64,000 nt of DNA, taken from contig JBGSTC010000028.1 in NCBI GenBank assembly GCA_041736705.1, forward strand, positions 1 to 64,000. The letters run 5' to 3'. Positions 42,293-50,800 of this stretch are shown piece after piece. Made by a program: the position numbers and the translations under genes. The notes under the pieces were generated by a model. That model searched no databases. It saw nothing but the letters and a program-made list of their open reading frames with translations, and had not been told where the DNA came from. The DNA comes from GWE2-51-13 sp041736705 (lineage in GTDB: Bacteria; Bacillota_I; Bacilli_A; Erysipelotrichales; Erysipelotrichaceae). Numbering within the stretch: position 1 is the stretch's first letter; each line of letters begins with the position of its first letter.

Positions 42293-43324
42293 ATGGCGAA
42301 AAACAAGTTCCACAGCGACGAGGCGCTCCAATCCTTTTGTACACAAATCGGATTGATCTACGATTCCGGTCTACCGATGGAGGATGGGTTGCGCATGTTG
42401 GAAGACACACGCGTCGAAATCGATGTCGATAAACTGGCGCAGAACCTCGGGAAAGCCGGGAAACTTTCGTCCGCGATGGCGATGGACCCGGGGTTTCCGC
42501 CTGAGTTGTTGCATGCGATGGAAGCGGCGGAAACGGTCGGACGCGAAGACAAAGTCGCTTTCAACCTTGCCAACCACTACAAACGCCAGGCTGAAACGAA
42601 ACGGTTCCTCAATGACCTCCTCTTCATGCCGGTGTTGCTGCTCTCCGTCCTGATCGTCGTCATGGGGGTCTTGAGCTATGCGGTTCTTCCCGTCTTCCAG
42701 GAAGTCTATGCCAATCTCGGCGGGGTCGACAACGCCTGGACCGATTTACTGTTAAATGCGGCGAAACTGGTCTCGGGGGTCGGATTGGGTTTATTGGTGA
42801 TCGTGTTGGGTTGGCTCTTGATCCACAGCGTACGTTACGGACTCGGATTGGACCATGAAGACCTGACGGAAAAGATGCTGCGCTTCTTTCCCCAAAGTAA
42901 ACGCCTGGCCGACCTTGCCCGTTTCAGTTTCATCGCCCAAGTCCTGCTTGAAGGCGGCGTGGAAGCCCGTACCGCCCTCAACCTTTCGATCGCCCAGGTT
43001 CCCGAGGGAAGGCTATTGGATTCTCTCAAAGACACCGCGACGCAACTCGCTTCCAACGAAGGTCTCTACGAACTCATCACCCAAGCCCATATCTATCCGC
43101 CTCTGATGCAGAAAACGCTCAGTTTGGCGGCACGTGCGGGGAAAGTGGATCTGATGATGGAAGAAGTCAGCCGCAAGACGCAAGCCGATGCCGAACATAG
43201 CCTGGCGAAGACACTCAACCGGGTCGAACCGATCTTGGTCATCCTCTTGAGCGCGTTTGTCAGCGCGGTCTTGTTTTCGCTTCTGATTCCGCTTCTGGGC
43301 ATCATGTCCGTCCTGGGGTCGTAA
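42293..43324 (+). CDS. PilC/GspF-type inner-membrane platform protein
   Basis: The 343-residue protein has two cytoplasmic GspF-like domains. The first precedes a membrane segment at about residues 105-130 and includes LSSAMAMDPGFPPELLHAMEAAETVGR; a second pair of segments is near 160-180; and the last segment, after the second domain with LMQKTLSLAARAGKVDLMMEE, ends the protein with LLIPLLGIMSVLG. It is somewhat shorter than typical PilC (about 400). GGAGGAGGG precedes the start. It would anchor the pseudopilins and contact the PilT-like ATPase. Confidence 0.8.
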   Translation: MAKNKFHSDEALQSFCTQIGLIYDSGLPMEDGLRMLEDTRVEIDVDKLAQNLGKAGKLSSAMAMDPGFPPELLHAMEAAETVGREDKVAFNLANHYKRQAETKRFLNDLLFMPVLLLSVLIVVMGVLSYAVLPVFQEVYANLGGVDNAWTDLLLNAAKLVSGVGLGLLVIVLGWLLIHSVRYGLGLDHEDLTEKMLRFFPQSKRLADLARFSFIAQVLLEGGVEARTALNLSIAQVPEGRLLDSLKDTATQLASNEGLYELITQAHIYPPLMQKTLSLAARAGKVDLMMEEVSRKTQADAEHSLAKTLNRVEPILVILLSAFVSAVLFSLLIPLLGIMSVLGS

Positions 43325-43325
43325 C

Positions 43326-43622
43326 ATGAAACGTTTCGTTTGGATCCTGGGATTCATCGCGTTGCTCTCGCTCGCGATCCCCGCTGCGGATCAACTGAAA
43401 CAGGGCAATCTGGAAGAGAGACGGGTACGCACCGAAGAAGCCATCCAACGCGCGCTCAATCTTTGCTATGCCCAGGAAGGGTTCTATCCCGCGAAACTCG
43501 ATTACTTGTTGGATAACTACGGAATCGTCGTCGATTTCGAAGACTACAGCGTCTACTATAAAACGATCGGTTCGAACATCCGTCCGGATGTCACCGTCTT
43601 TTTGAAGGGGGGACTGAGATGA
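43326..43622 (+). CDS. Small pseudopilin-like membrane protein 1
   Basis: The 98-residue product has one N-terminal membrane segment directly after MKRF, then a helix of about 25 residues with RRVRTEEAIQRALNLCYAQEGFYPAKLDYLLDNYG (named by its YPAKL turn), as in the helix-to-head region of type II/IV pseudopilins, and a short beta region. It lacks the GF-x3-E prepilin cleavage signal. It overlaps the next gene by four bases. Confidence 0.5.
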   Translation: MKRFVWILGFIALLSLAIPAADQLKQGNLEERRVRTEEAIQRALNLCYAQEGFYPAKLDYLLDNYGIVVDFEDYSVYYKTIGSNIRPDVTVFLKGGLR

Positions 43623-44071
43623 ACCGTCATGGCTATCGCAATCTCTTCATGCTGTTGCTGATCACGCTCTATGTGGCGGGGACGGGCTTCATCGTGCTTT
43701 ACGGTGCACGGTTCTACCGCGACATGGTCGCCCGATCTAATGAGAATCTGCAGGTCCGGACCGCGTTTTCCTACTTCAACAACCGTCTGAAACAAAACGA
43801 CGAACAAGGGAAAATCGAAGTGCGCGACGATTCGATCCTCGTCTTCAAACAAGAGGATAGTTTCATTCTGGTGTATGAAGAAGACGGATACTTGGTCGAA
43901 CAGAACTCGCTCACCGATGAAATCATGGTCGGGGCGTCGCAGAAAATCGCACGGCTACGCGACATTTCTTTCACTTCGACCGGGAATACCCTCACCGTCA
44001 CGTTCAGCGACGACCAAGGGGAAGAACACTCGATCACCTATACCCTGATGAGCGAAGGGGTGATCTCATGA
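43619..44071 (+). CDS. Small membrane protein 2, DUF4860-like
   Basis: The 150-residue product has a membrane segment at about residues 9-29, a helix with RTAFSYFNNRLKQND, and a beta-rich domain with the repeated Asp-Asp-Ser and Glu-Glu-Asp-Gly turns. The FSYFNNRLKQND segment and the flow of strands resemble DUF4860 proteins found with pilus-like genes in Bacillota. No prepilin peptidase motif is present. It overlaps genes on both sides by four bases. Confidence 0.5.
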   Translation: MNRHGYRNLFMLLLITLYVAGTGFIVLYGARFYRDMVARSNENLQVRTAFSYFNNRLKQNDEQGKIEVRDDSILVFKQEDSFILVYEEDGYLVEQNSLTDEIMVGASQKIARLRDISFTSTGNTLTVTFSDDQGEEHSITYTLMSEGVIS

Positions 44072-44493
44072 AACAGAAAAGCCTGTATTCCTTTTTCCTG
44101 GAAATCGTCTTCAGTCTGATCCTGCTGACGATCGCGACGATCGTCTCGCTGCTTTTATTCGCCAACGCCGCGAAGATCGACCAAACCAACAACGCGATCA
44201 CCAAAATCACCAACGAAATGGTGAAATACAGCGAACGGCTACGCTTAAGCGACGATACCTATCTTCTTACGTTCGAACCCGCCCAAAGTAATGAAAAAGC
44301 GTACTTCTTCGGATATGACGCCAACGGGGAACCGGCGAAGGATAAGGTCGTCTATCAACTCGCCGTCTATATCCAAAGCGACGCCGATGGAAAGCAGACC
44401 TTAAGGGACTGCCGCCTGGAACTGGTCGATTTACGTGATGGAAGCATCGTGACGGGTTGGCATGTCTCGACCTTGACGGAGGCGCAACCATGA
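44068..44493 (+). CDS. Small pseudopilin-like membrane protein 3
   Basis: The 141-residue product starts MKQKSLYSFFLEIVFSLILL. The segment SFFLEIVFSLILL resembles the start of a pilin, with a Glu near position 5 after a possible cleavage site, though Ser or Tyr stands where Gly is usual. A helix and a beta domain follow. I infer a minor pseudopilin with a divergent signal. It overlaps genes on both sides (ATGA). Confidence 0.5.
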   Translation: MKQKSLYSFFLEIVFSLILLTIATIVSLLLFANAAKIDQTNNAITKITNEMVKYSERLRLSDDTYLLTFEPAQSNEKAYFFGYDANGEPAKDKVVYQLAVYIQSDADGKQTLRDCRLELVDLRDGSIVTGWHVSTLTEAQP

Positions 44494-44951
44494 AATCAAG
44501 AAGCGTCACTTTGTTTGGTTTGCCGACCTTATTGACGGTCTTCATCGTCATCACCGTACTCAGTTTCTCCACGCTCAGTCTCTTAAGCGCGAACAGCGAC
44601 AGAAATGCCTTGCGACGTACGACCGGGCTGATTGCCACATCGTATGCGATTTCGACGATGGCGGAGGAAAAACTCGCGTCATTGAGCGCCGAACTGTCCG
44701 AAATGATGGAAAATGAACCAAATATCGACGAAGTGCTACCGTCTTTCTTGAACAAACATCCGGAAATCACGTATAATAGTAAAACAAGAACACTCGCATA
44801 CACCCTTGAATTATCGATCCTTCGGATGGATGTGAAACTCAAGGTGGACGACACCGGCGACAGTCCGCGCCTTACGCGCATCTCATACCGAATGACGACA
44901 GAAAACGGACAGGATTATTCCGAAAATGGGGATCCGGTTTGGGGAGGGTGA
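44490..44951 (+). CDS. Small pseudopilin-like membrane protein 4
   Basis: The start is ATG 44490, overlapping the previous stop; an upstream in-frame start at 44457 is not needed. The 153-residue product has one membrane segment at about residues 10-33, a long helix with TTGLIATSYAISTMAEEKLASL, and a beta domain. The layout resembles PilX/PilV-type minor pilins, but no cleavage motif is present. One base separates it from the ATPase gene. Confidence 0.45.
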   Translation: MKSRSVTLFGLPTLLTVFIVITVLSFSTLSLLSANSDRNALRRTTGLIATSYAISTMAEEKLASLSAELSEMMENEPNIDEVLPSFLNKHPEITYNSKTRTLAYTLELSILRMDVKLKVDDTGDSPRLTRISYRMTTENGQDYSENGDPVWGG

Positions 44952-44952
44952 C

Positions 44953-46020
44953 ATGAAGATCCAAGAACTAGTGGCGGTCGCGATGGACAACAAGGCTTCG
45001 GACATTTTTATCGTAGCCGGCTGCCCGCTCTCCATCAAAGTCAACAATGAATTACGCAGGGTCGACGACATCAACCTGAAACGGGAAGAGACCGAGCAGT
45101 TGGTCGATGAGATCTACGCCTTAAGCCTGCACCATACCAAAGCCAACCTGACGGTCAAAGGGGATGACGATTTCTCGTTCGCGATCCCCAACGTCGCGCG
45201 GTTTCGGGTCAATGTCTTCATGCAGCGGGGTTCGATGGCGGCGGTGTTGCGCATCGTACGCTTCGACATCCCCTCGGCCAAGGAACTATCGATCCCCGAG
45301 GAAATCCTGAAGTTTTCCCGTATCAACAAAGGCTTGGTCATCATCAGCGGTCCTGCCGGAAGCGGGAAGTCCTCGACGCTTGCGGTCTTGCTTGACGAGA
45401 TCAACCGTAGCCGTCACGCCCACATCGTGACCTTGGAAGACCCGATCGAATACCTGCATCGTCATAACTTAAGCATCGTATCCCAACGCGAGATTTCCTC
45501 GGATTGCGAAAGCACAGCGTCCGCTCTGCGCGCCGCCTTGCGGCAAGCCCCCGACGTCCTCTTCATCGGGGAAATGCGGGACTTGGAAACGATCTCCTTG
45601 GCGATGACCGCGGCCGAAACTGGCCACCTGGTCTTCTCCACCTTACATACCCTGGGTGCCGCCAACACGGTTGACCGCATCGTCGACGTGTTCCCGCCCC
45701 TTCAGCAGCAGCAAGTCCGCGTCCAGTTGTCGATGGTATTGCAAGCCGTCATTTCCCAACAATTGTTGCGTACGAAGGAAGGCAGTCTGCTTCCCGTCTT
45801 TGAAATCATGACCAACGCCACCGCGATCCGCAACCAGATCCGCGAAGGCAAGACCCATCAGCTCAACAACACCATCGTCGCCTCCAGCGATGAAGGCATG
45901 GTCTCGATGGATAGCATGATTTTGGATTTGGTGAAGAAAAACATCGTCGAAGAATCCGAAGCGCTGTCACATAGTTTCGATCCTGCGATCATGAAGAAAC
46001 GCATCAAAGAGATGCGCTAA
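44953..46020 (+). CDS. PilT-type pilus retraction ATPase
   Basis: The start is ATG 44953 behind GGGAGGGTG. The 355-residue protein matches PilT in length and layout: an N-terminal PAS-like domain with DNKASDIFIVAGCPLSIKVN, Walker A GPAGSGKSS with Lys139, Asp box around VTLEDPIEYLH, Walker B with VLFIGEMRDLETI, and the His box GHLVFSTLHT. The AIRNQIREGKTHQL motif typical of PilT is present too. PilT ATPases normally power pilus retraction and act with a PilB extension ATPase; no PilB is seen here. In this operon it is the only ATPase. Confidence 0.85.
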   Translation: MKIQELVAVAMDNKASDIFIVAGCPLSIKVNNELRRVDDINLKREETEQLVDEIYALSLHHTKANLTVKGDDDFSFAIPNVARFRVNVFMQRGSMAAVLRIVRFDIPSAKELSIPEEILKFSRINKGLVIISGPAGSGKSSTLAVLLDEINRSRHAHIVTLEDPIEYLHRHNLSIVSQREISSDCESTASALRAALRQAPDVLFIGEMRDLETISLAMTAAETGHLVFSTLHTLGAANTVDRIVDVFPPLQQQQVRVQLSMVLQAVISQQLLRTKEGSLLPVFEIMTNATAIRNQIREGKTHQLNNTIVASSDEGMVSMDSMILDLVKKNIVEESEALSHSFDPAIMKKRIKEMR

Positions 46021-46034
46021 AGGGGGAGTGACTC

Positions 46035-47231
46035 TTGAGCTCGAAAGACCGTCCATTAATCGTTCGAATGTTTGGCGAACTGGGTTTTTCGTTTGACGTC
46101 AAGAAGGTCGACCTCAAAGAAAAACTTGGCAAACATTTGATGTTGCTGCTGGAATACCTGATCTACCACCGCGACCAGAACGTATCGAAAGAGAAATTGA
46201 TCGAGAATCTCTGGAGCGATAGTATGAACCCGGCCAGCGCATTGAAGTTCTCGGTCTTTCGACTGCGCCAGTTATTGGACGAGATCGACGAATTGACTGG
46301 GGTTGAATGCATCAAGACCACCAAGAACGGCTACGCCTTCAACCCGGATATGCCGCTTTGGGTGGATACCGAAGAAGCCGAAGCCATCTGGAAACAGATC
46401 AACGACGAGAATGTTACTCGGGCAGAGAAACAAGAGTTGATGAAGAAAGTCATCGACTTGATTCCCCAACCTTTTCTGAGTTCCAGCACCGCGCAGTTAT
46501 GGACCTTGCCGGTCAGGGAATATTTCACACACATTTACAACCGATGTGTCCTGATGTATCTTGAGGAGTTGGAAATTGATCGGAAATACGACGAGATGAT
46601 GAACACTTCCCAAATCGCTTTACGGATGGACCCATACAATGAAGAGTTTCATTATTATTACATACTGGCATTGATCGAAACGAAACAGTACCGTAAAGCG
46701 ATCGAATATTATGAAAGCATCAATCGTCGTTTCTACAAGGAATACAACGCACAGTTGTCTTTGCGCACTAAATCCCTCTACAACATGATCCTTTCCCGTG
46801 AGGAAGTCAGCAATATCGGGATGGGGGAGCTATTGGAAACCCTGCAGGAAAACAAGGAAGTCGAAGGCGCATTCTATTGCGAGCATGAAGTGTTCAAGCG
46901 AATGTATCAGATTGCCTTGCGTACGGAAGAAAGATCTGACGAAAAGAGTTACGTTTTATTACTGGAAGTGAAAACCGAAGAGAACGACTTGACTTTGCAG
47001 AAAACGATGGAAAGACTGCGCGGTATCATCAACCAATCCTTACGTAAGGGGGATATCTTTTCAAGGATGAACCCAACTCAATTCATCCTATTGCTTCCGT
47101 GCAAGAACGAAGAGAACGCGCACACGATCGCCAATCGTATCCGCACCTCCTTCCACAAACACAACACTTCCGAAACGATTAAGCTCCACTACCATGTTTC
47201 TCCGCTTCACAAGGAAGTTGGAACCGTATAA
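46035..47231 (+). CDS. BTAD-type regulator with a degenerate GGDEF-like C-terminus
   Basis: The start is TTG 46035 behind AGGGGGAGTG. The 398-residue protein has an N-terminal winged-helix (OmpR/SARP-like) domain ending with AYCIKTTKNGYAFNP-type residues (IKTTKNGYAFNPD), a BTAD/TPR region (about 130-250) with EFHYYYILALIETKQYRKAIEYYE, and a C-terminal region where SLRKGDIFSRMNPTQFILLLP aligns with the GGDEF pattern, the signature loop replaced by MNPTQF. The C-terminus thus resembles an inactive diguanylate cyclase that may still bind a nucleotide. It is the last gene of the pilus-like operon and probably controls it and the surface protein beyond. Confidence 0.7.
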   Translation: MSSKDRPLIVRMFGELGFSFDVKKVDLKEKLGKHLMLLLEYLIYHRDQNVSKEKLIENLWSDSMNPASALKFSVFRLRQLLDEIDELTGVECIKTTKNGYAFNPDMPLWVDTEEAEAIWKQINDENVTRAEKQELMKKVIDLIPQPFLSSSTAQLWTLPVREYFTHIYNRCVLMYLEELEIDRKYDEMMNTSQIALRMDPYNEEFHYYYILALIETKQYRKAIEYYESINRRFYKEYNAQLSLRTKSLYNMILSREEVSNIGMGELLETLQENKEVEGAFYCEHEVFKRMYQIALRTEERSDEKSYVLLLEVKTEENDLTLQKTMERLRGIINQSLRKGDIFSRMNPTQFILLLPCKNEENAHTIANRIRTSFHKHNTSETIKLHYHVSPLHKEVGTV

Positions 47232-47285
47232 AACACGATAAATGAATCTTTTTCCAAAAGATATCCTAAATCTAACCGACCACTA

Positions 47286-47327
47286 ACCGACGTACTTGAT
47301 AATTGAATCAAGAAGTCGGTTTTTTAT
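47286..47327 (+). terminator. Terminator between the pilus operon and the surface-protein genes
   Basis: ACCGAC/GTCGGT form the base and CTTGAT/ATCAAG the upper part of a stem with a small internal loop, followed by six T residues. No convincing promoter lies between it and the next gene. Confidence 0.75.
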
Positions 47328-47345
47328 CTATGAAAGGGGCGGCCT

Positions 47346-47795
47346 ATGCGCAAACATCTCGGATTGTTGTCGAAAAGCGCGCTAGTCTTCACACTTCCCG
47401 CCTTCATGGTATATGATCCCAACGGGATGTGGACCTGGCTGACCTCGGCGCTTTTGATCGGTGTTCTCTATTTCATCCTATCCCGCCATCGAAAAGAAGT
47501 TCGTGCGGTGGTGGATAAGGTTGAAAGAATGCCTGATGGCACCTATTTAGTGACATGGGGGTATATCAACCCAACTTCCGAACCTGTAAAAGTACAGAAC
47601 GGGGAAAGTTGTTTACTTGTCAAAGGCGGAACGGCACTCTTGTTATCAAGAGAGATACCGAAGCATTTTGCTACAGGTCGACATCGGAATGTCATACAAA
47701 CCATTATTTTAGGAGAAACTTCAGTTGAGTGGATCATCGGAAGTCAAAGGACTTCCAGTAGAGATTTTGCATCGATTCGATATGAATCGATGTGA
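47346..47795 (+). CDS. Small membrane protein sharing the giant protein's C-terminal domain
   Basis: The 149-residue product has two membrane segments (about residues 8-22 and 28-46), then a soluble domain with DGTYLVTWGYINP, GRHRNVIQT and VEWII. The same order of motifs (DGTITTTWGYLGP, GRHENIFKT, IRWTI), with similar spacing, ends the giant surface protein encoded next. I recognise no named family. By topology the domain would be cytoplasmic in both. AAAGGGGCGG precedes the start. The two genes are separated by 14 bases and are probably cotranscribed. Confidence 0.7.
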   Translation: MRKHLGLLSKSALVFTLPAFMVYDPNGMWTWLTSALLIGVLYFILSRHRKEVRAVVDKVERMPDGTYLVTWGYINPTSEPVKVQNGESCLLVKGGTALLLSREIPKHFATGRHRNVIQTIILGETSVEWIIGSQRTSSRDFASIRYESM

Positions 47796-47809
47796 GAAAG
47801 GAGAGTACT

Positions 47810-50800
47810 ATGCATCATTTCAAGAAGTTTGCTAATCGTGTATTGAGAATCATGCTTGTCTTCGGATTCGCATTGTCGACGATGTCTTTTCCAAGTAGTC
47901 GAGTTGTTGCTTTGGATCCACTTCCTCCGGGAACCGTAACGGTTAATAAAACCGCGGCGAGTCTAGGCGGAGGGTTTTATGAGATCACCCTCACCATAAC
48001 CGGTGTCCCTGTCGTAAAGGCAAGCGATATCGTTTTGGTCATGGACACCTCCGGAAGTATGTCGAGTGCGAAGATGAATGCGATGAAGACTGCGGCGAAA
48101 AACTTCGTGGATACGATTATCGCCCGTGACGAAGGTCATCGCATCGCAATCATTCGTTTCTCCACAAGCCCAAGCCTAGTCATGGACTTCTCCCAAAATG
48201 CAGCGTCATTGAAAAGTGCAATCGATGGCTTAAGTGCTAATGGGTATACGCATCTCGAGGGCGGTGTGTATCAAGCACGTTTATTATTGGATTCCGCATC
48301 CTCGATCGCATCCAATTCAAATGCGATCGTCGTTCTCGGTGACGGATTCCCGACCCGTGGATATGATTTCGACCCGCAATACGTGGGTCCGCTAGATTAC
48401 GAAATCCGATCAAACGGAAATTGTCGTGTTACCGTCTCGAATGCTAATCGTGACAATCCGTTAAACTACACGGGTCGTTACAATTTTGACTATTCTGAAA
48501 GTATCTATACTGTCGACACAGACTCGATCTGGGTTGAAAAATCGTTTACCGTTGGGGGCACATGCTCAAACGGGGATTATGACGATTATGATTTTAATGC
48601 CGAATTCTCTTTAGCTGATTCGGTATTATGGCAAGGACAGCAAGCACAAGCCGCCGGAGCGACGATTTACTCCATCGGTTTGAATGTCGATGCTACCGGC
48701 CAACAAATCTTGAGTAGTATCGCAAATGGTGGCTATTATAATGGCAATACCGGGAATCTCGATGCGATCTACGATCAGATCGCCTCACAGATCATCAATG
48801 CCGGTACCGATGCAGTCATGAACGATAAAATGGGGAGTGCGTTCACATTCCAAAACATTTCGCCGGGATATGAGTTGCTTGATATCGTCTATGATCCGGC
48901 GACGGAAGTGATGACTTGGGATGTCGGTACGATTGGATCGGAACCCATGGTTGTCAAATACATCATCAAAATCGATGATGGTTTGCCTACGGGCTATTAT
49001 CCGACCAATGAATATGCAGAACTGTCATATACGAATATTGAAGGTGACCCGCATGGGGAAGAATTCCCGAAGCCCATCATCGAGCATATCGTTATCGATG
49101 ACAATGATGCTCCGGTCTCTATGGATGACACATATGACGTGGACGAAGACGGTAATCTGGTTGTCGTCAACCCTAACGGTGTCTTATCCAATGATACGGA
49201 TGCTGACGGCGATTCGTTGACAACTGTTCTGGTTGATGATGTTGACCACGGCACCTTGACGTTGAATGCCGATGGAACATTCACCTATGTTCCCGACGCG
49301 AACTTCAACGGAGCGGATTCGTTTACATATAAAGCCAATGACTCTCAAGAAGATTCGAATATCGCAACGGTCACCATCACGGTTAATCCTGAAAACGATG
49401 CACCGGTTGCGAATGACGATGAATATTCCACAGAAGAAGAAGCGCTTCTAACCATTCCGGCGACAGGCGTTCTTGGGAATGATACGGATCTCGATGGCAA
49501 TACACTGACAGCGATTGTAGTTGTTGATGTCGCGCACGGTGTCCTCACATTGAACCCGGATGGATCCTTCACATATTTGCCGGAATTGAATTTTGTCGGC
49601 ACGGATAGTTTCACCTATAAAGCCAACGATGGTACGTTGGATTCGAATACTGCGAAAGTAATGATTACGGTTGGCGCCGCCAATGACGCCCCGATTGCTG
49701 TTGCGGATGATTATGAAGTCAATGAAGACAACACGTTGGTCGTCATCGATCCCAATGGCGTTCTAGCCAATGATTCGGATGTAGATGGCGATGTATTGAC
49801 TGCCATTCTGGTTGATGATGTCGATCACGGTACATTGACGCTGAATACCGATGGAACATTCACCTATGTTCCCAACGCGAACTACAATGGAACGGATACA
49901 TTTACGTATCAAGCAAACGATTCAACAGCGAATTCCAATGTCGTTACCGTCACGATCGCGATTAAACCGATCAATGACGCTCCTGTCGCGGTTGATAATG
50001 AATATGATACGGATGAAGATGTTACCTTGAACGTCATCGCACCCAACGGCGTACTTACCAATGATTCGGATGTAGATGGCGACGTGTTGACTGCCGTTCT
50101 CGTTGATGATGTTGATCACGGCACATTGACGTTGAATGCCGACGGAACACTCACCTATGTTCCCAATGCGAATTATCACGGAAACGATAGTTTCACTTAT
50201 AAAGCCTACGATGGTACCGCCGAATCGAATCTAGTGACGGTTACCATTACCGTTCATCCTGTAAACGATGCACCAATTGCAAACGTGGATGAATATGAAG
50301 TGGATGAAGATAGTAGTCTAGTCGTGATTGACCCGAACGGCGTCCTTGAAAATGATACGGATGCCGAAGGGGATTCGCTCACGGCAGTCTTAGTTGACGA
50401 TGTCACCCATGGTACGTTGACGCTGAATTCCGACGGAACATTTACCTATGCTCCGGATGCGGACTTCCACGGAACGGATACCTTCACCTACAAAGCCAAC
50501 GATGGATCATTGGACTCAATTGCGACTACGGTCACGATTATCGTACGTCCAATCAATGATCCGCCAGTAGCAATCACGGATACATATGAAACCGACGAAG
50601 ATGTAACGCTGAATATCCCTGCGCCTGGTCTTCTCGGAAACGATTATGACATCGATTCTCCGAGTATCAGCGTCTATGGTTATGCTTGGAACAGTTTCCA
50701 AGGAACACCCAATATCAATCCTGATGGTTCCTTCAGCTTTGTTCCTTACCCCGATTTCGTCGGAACCGCATCGATAACCTACTATATTACCGATGGTAAT

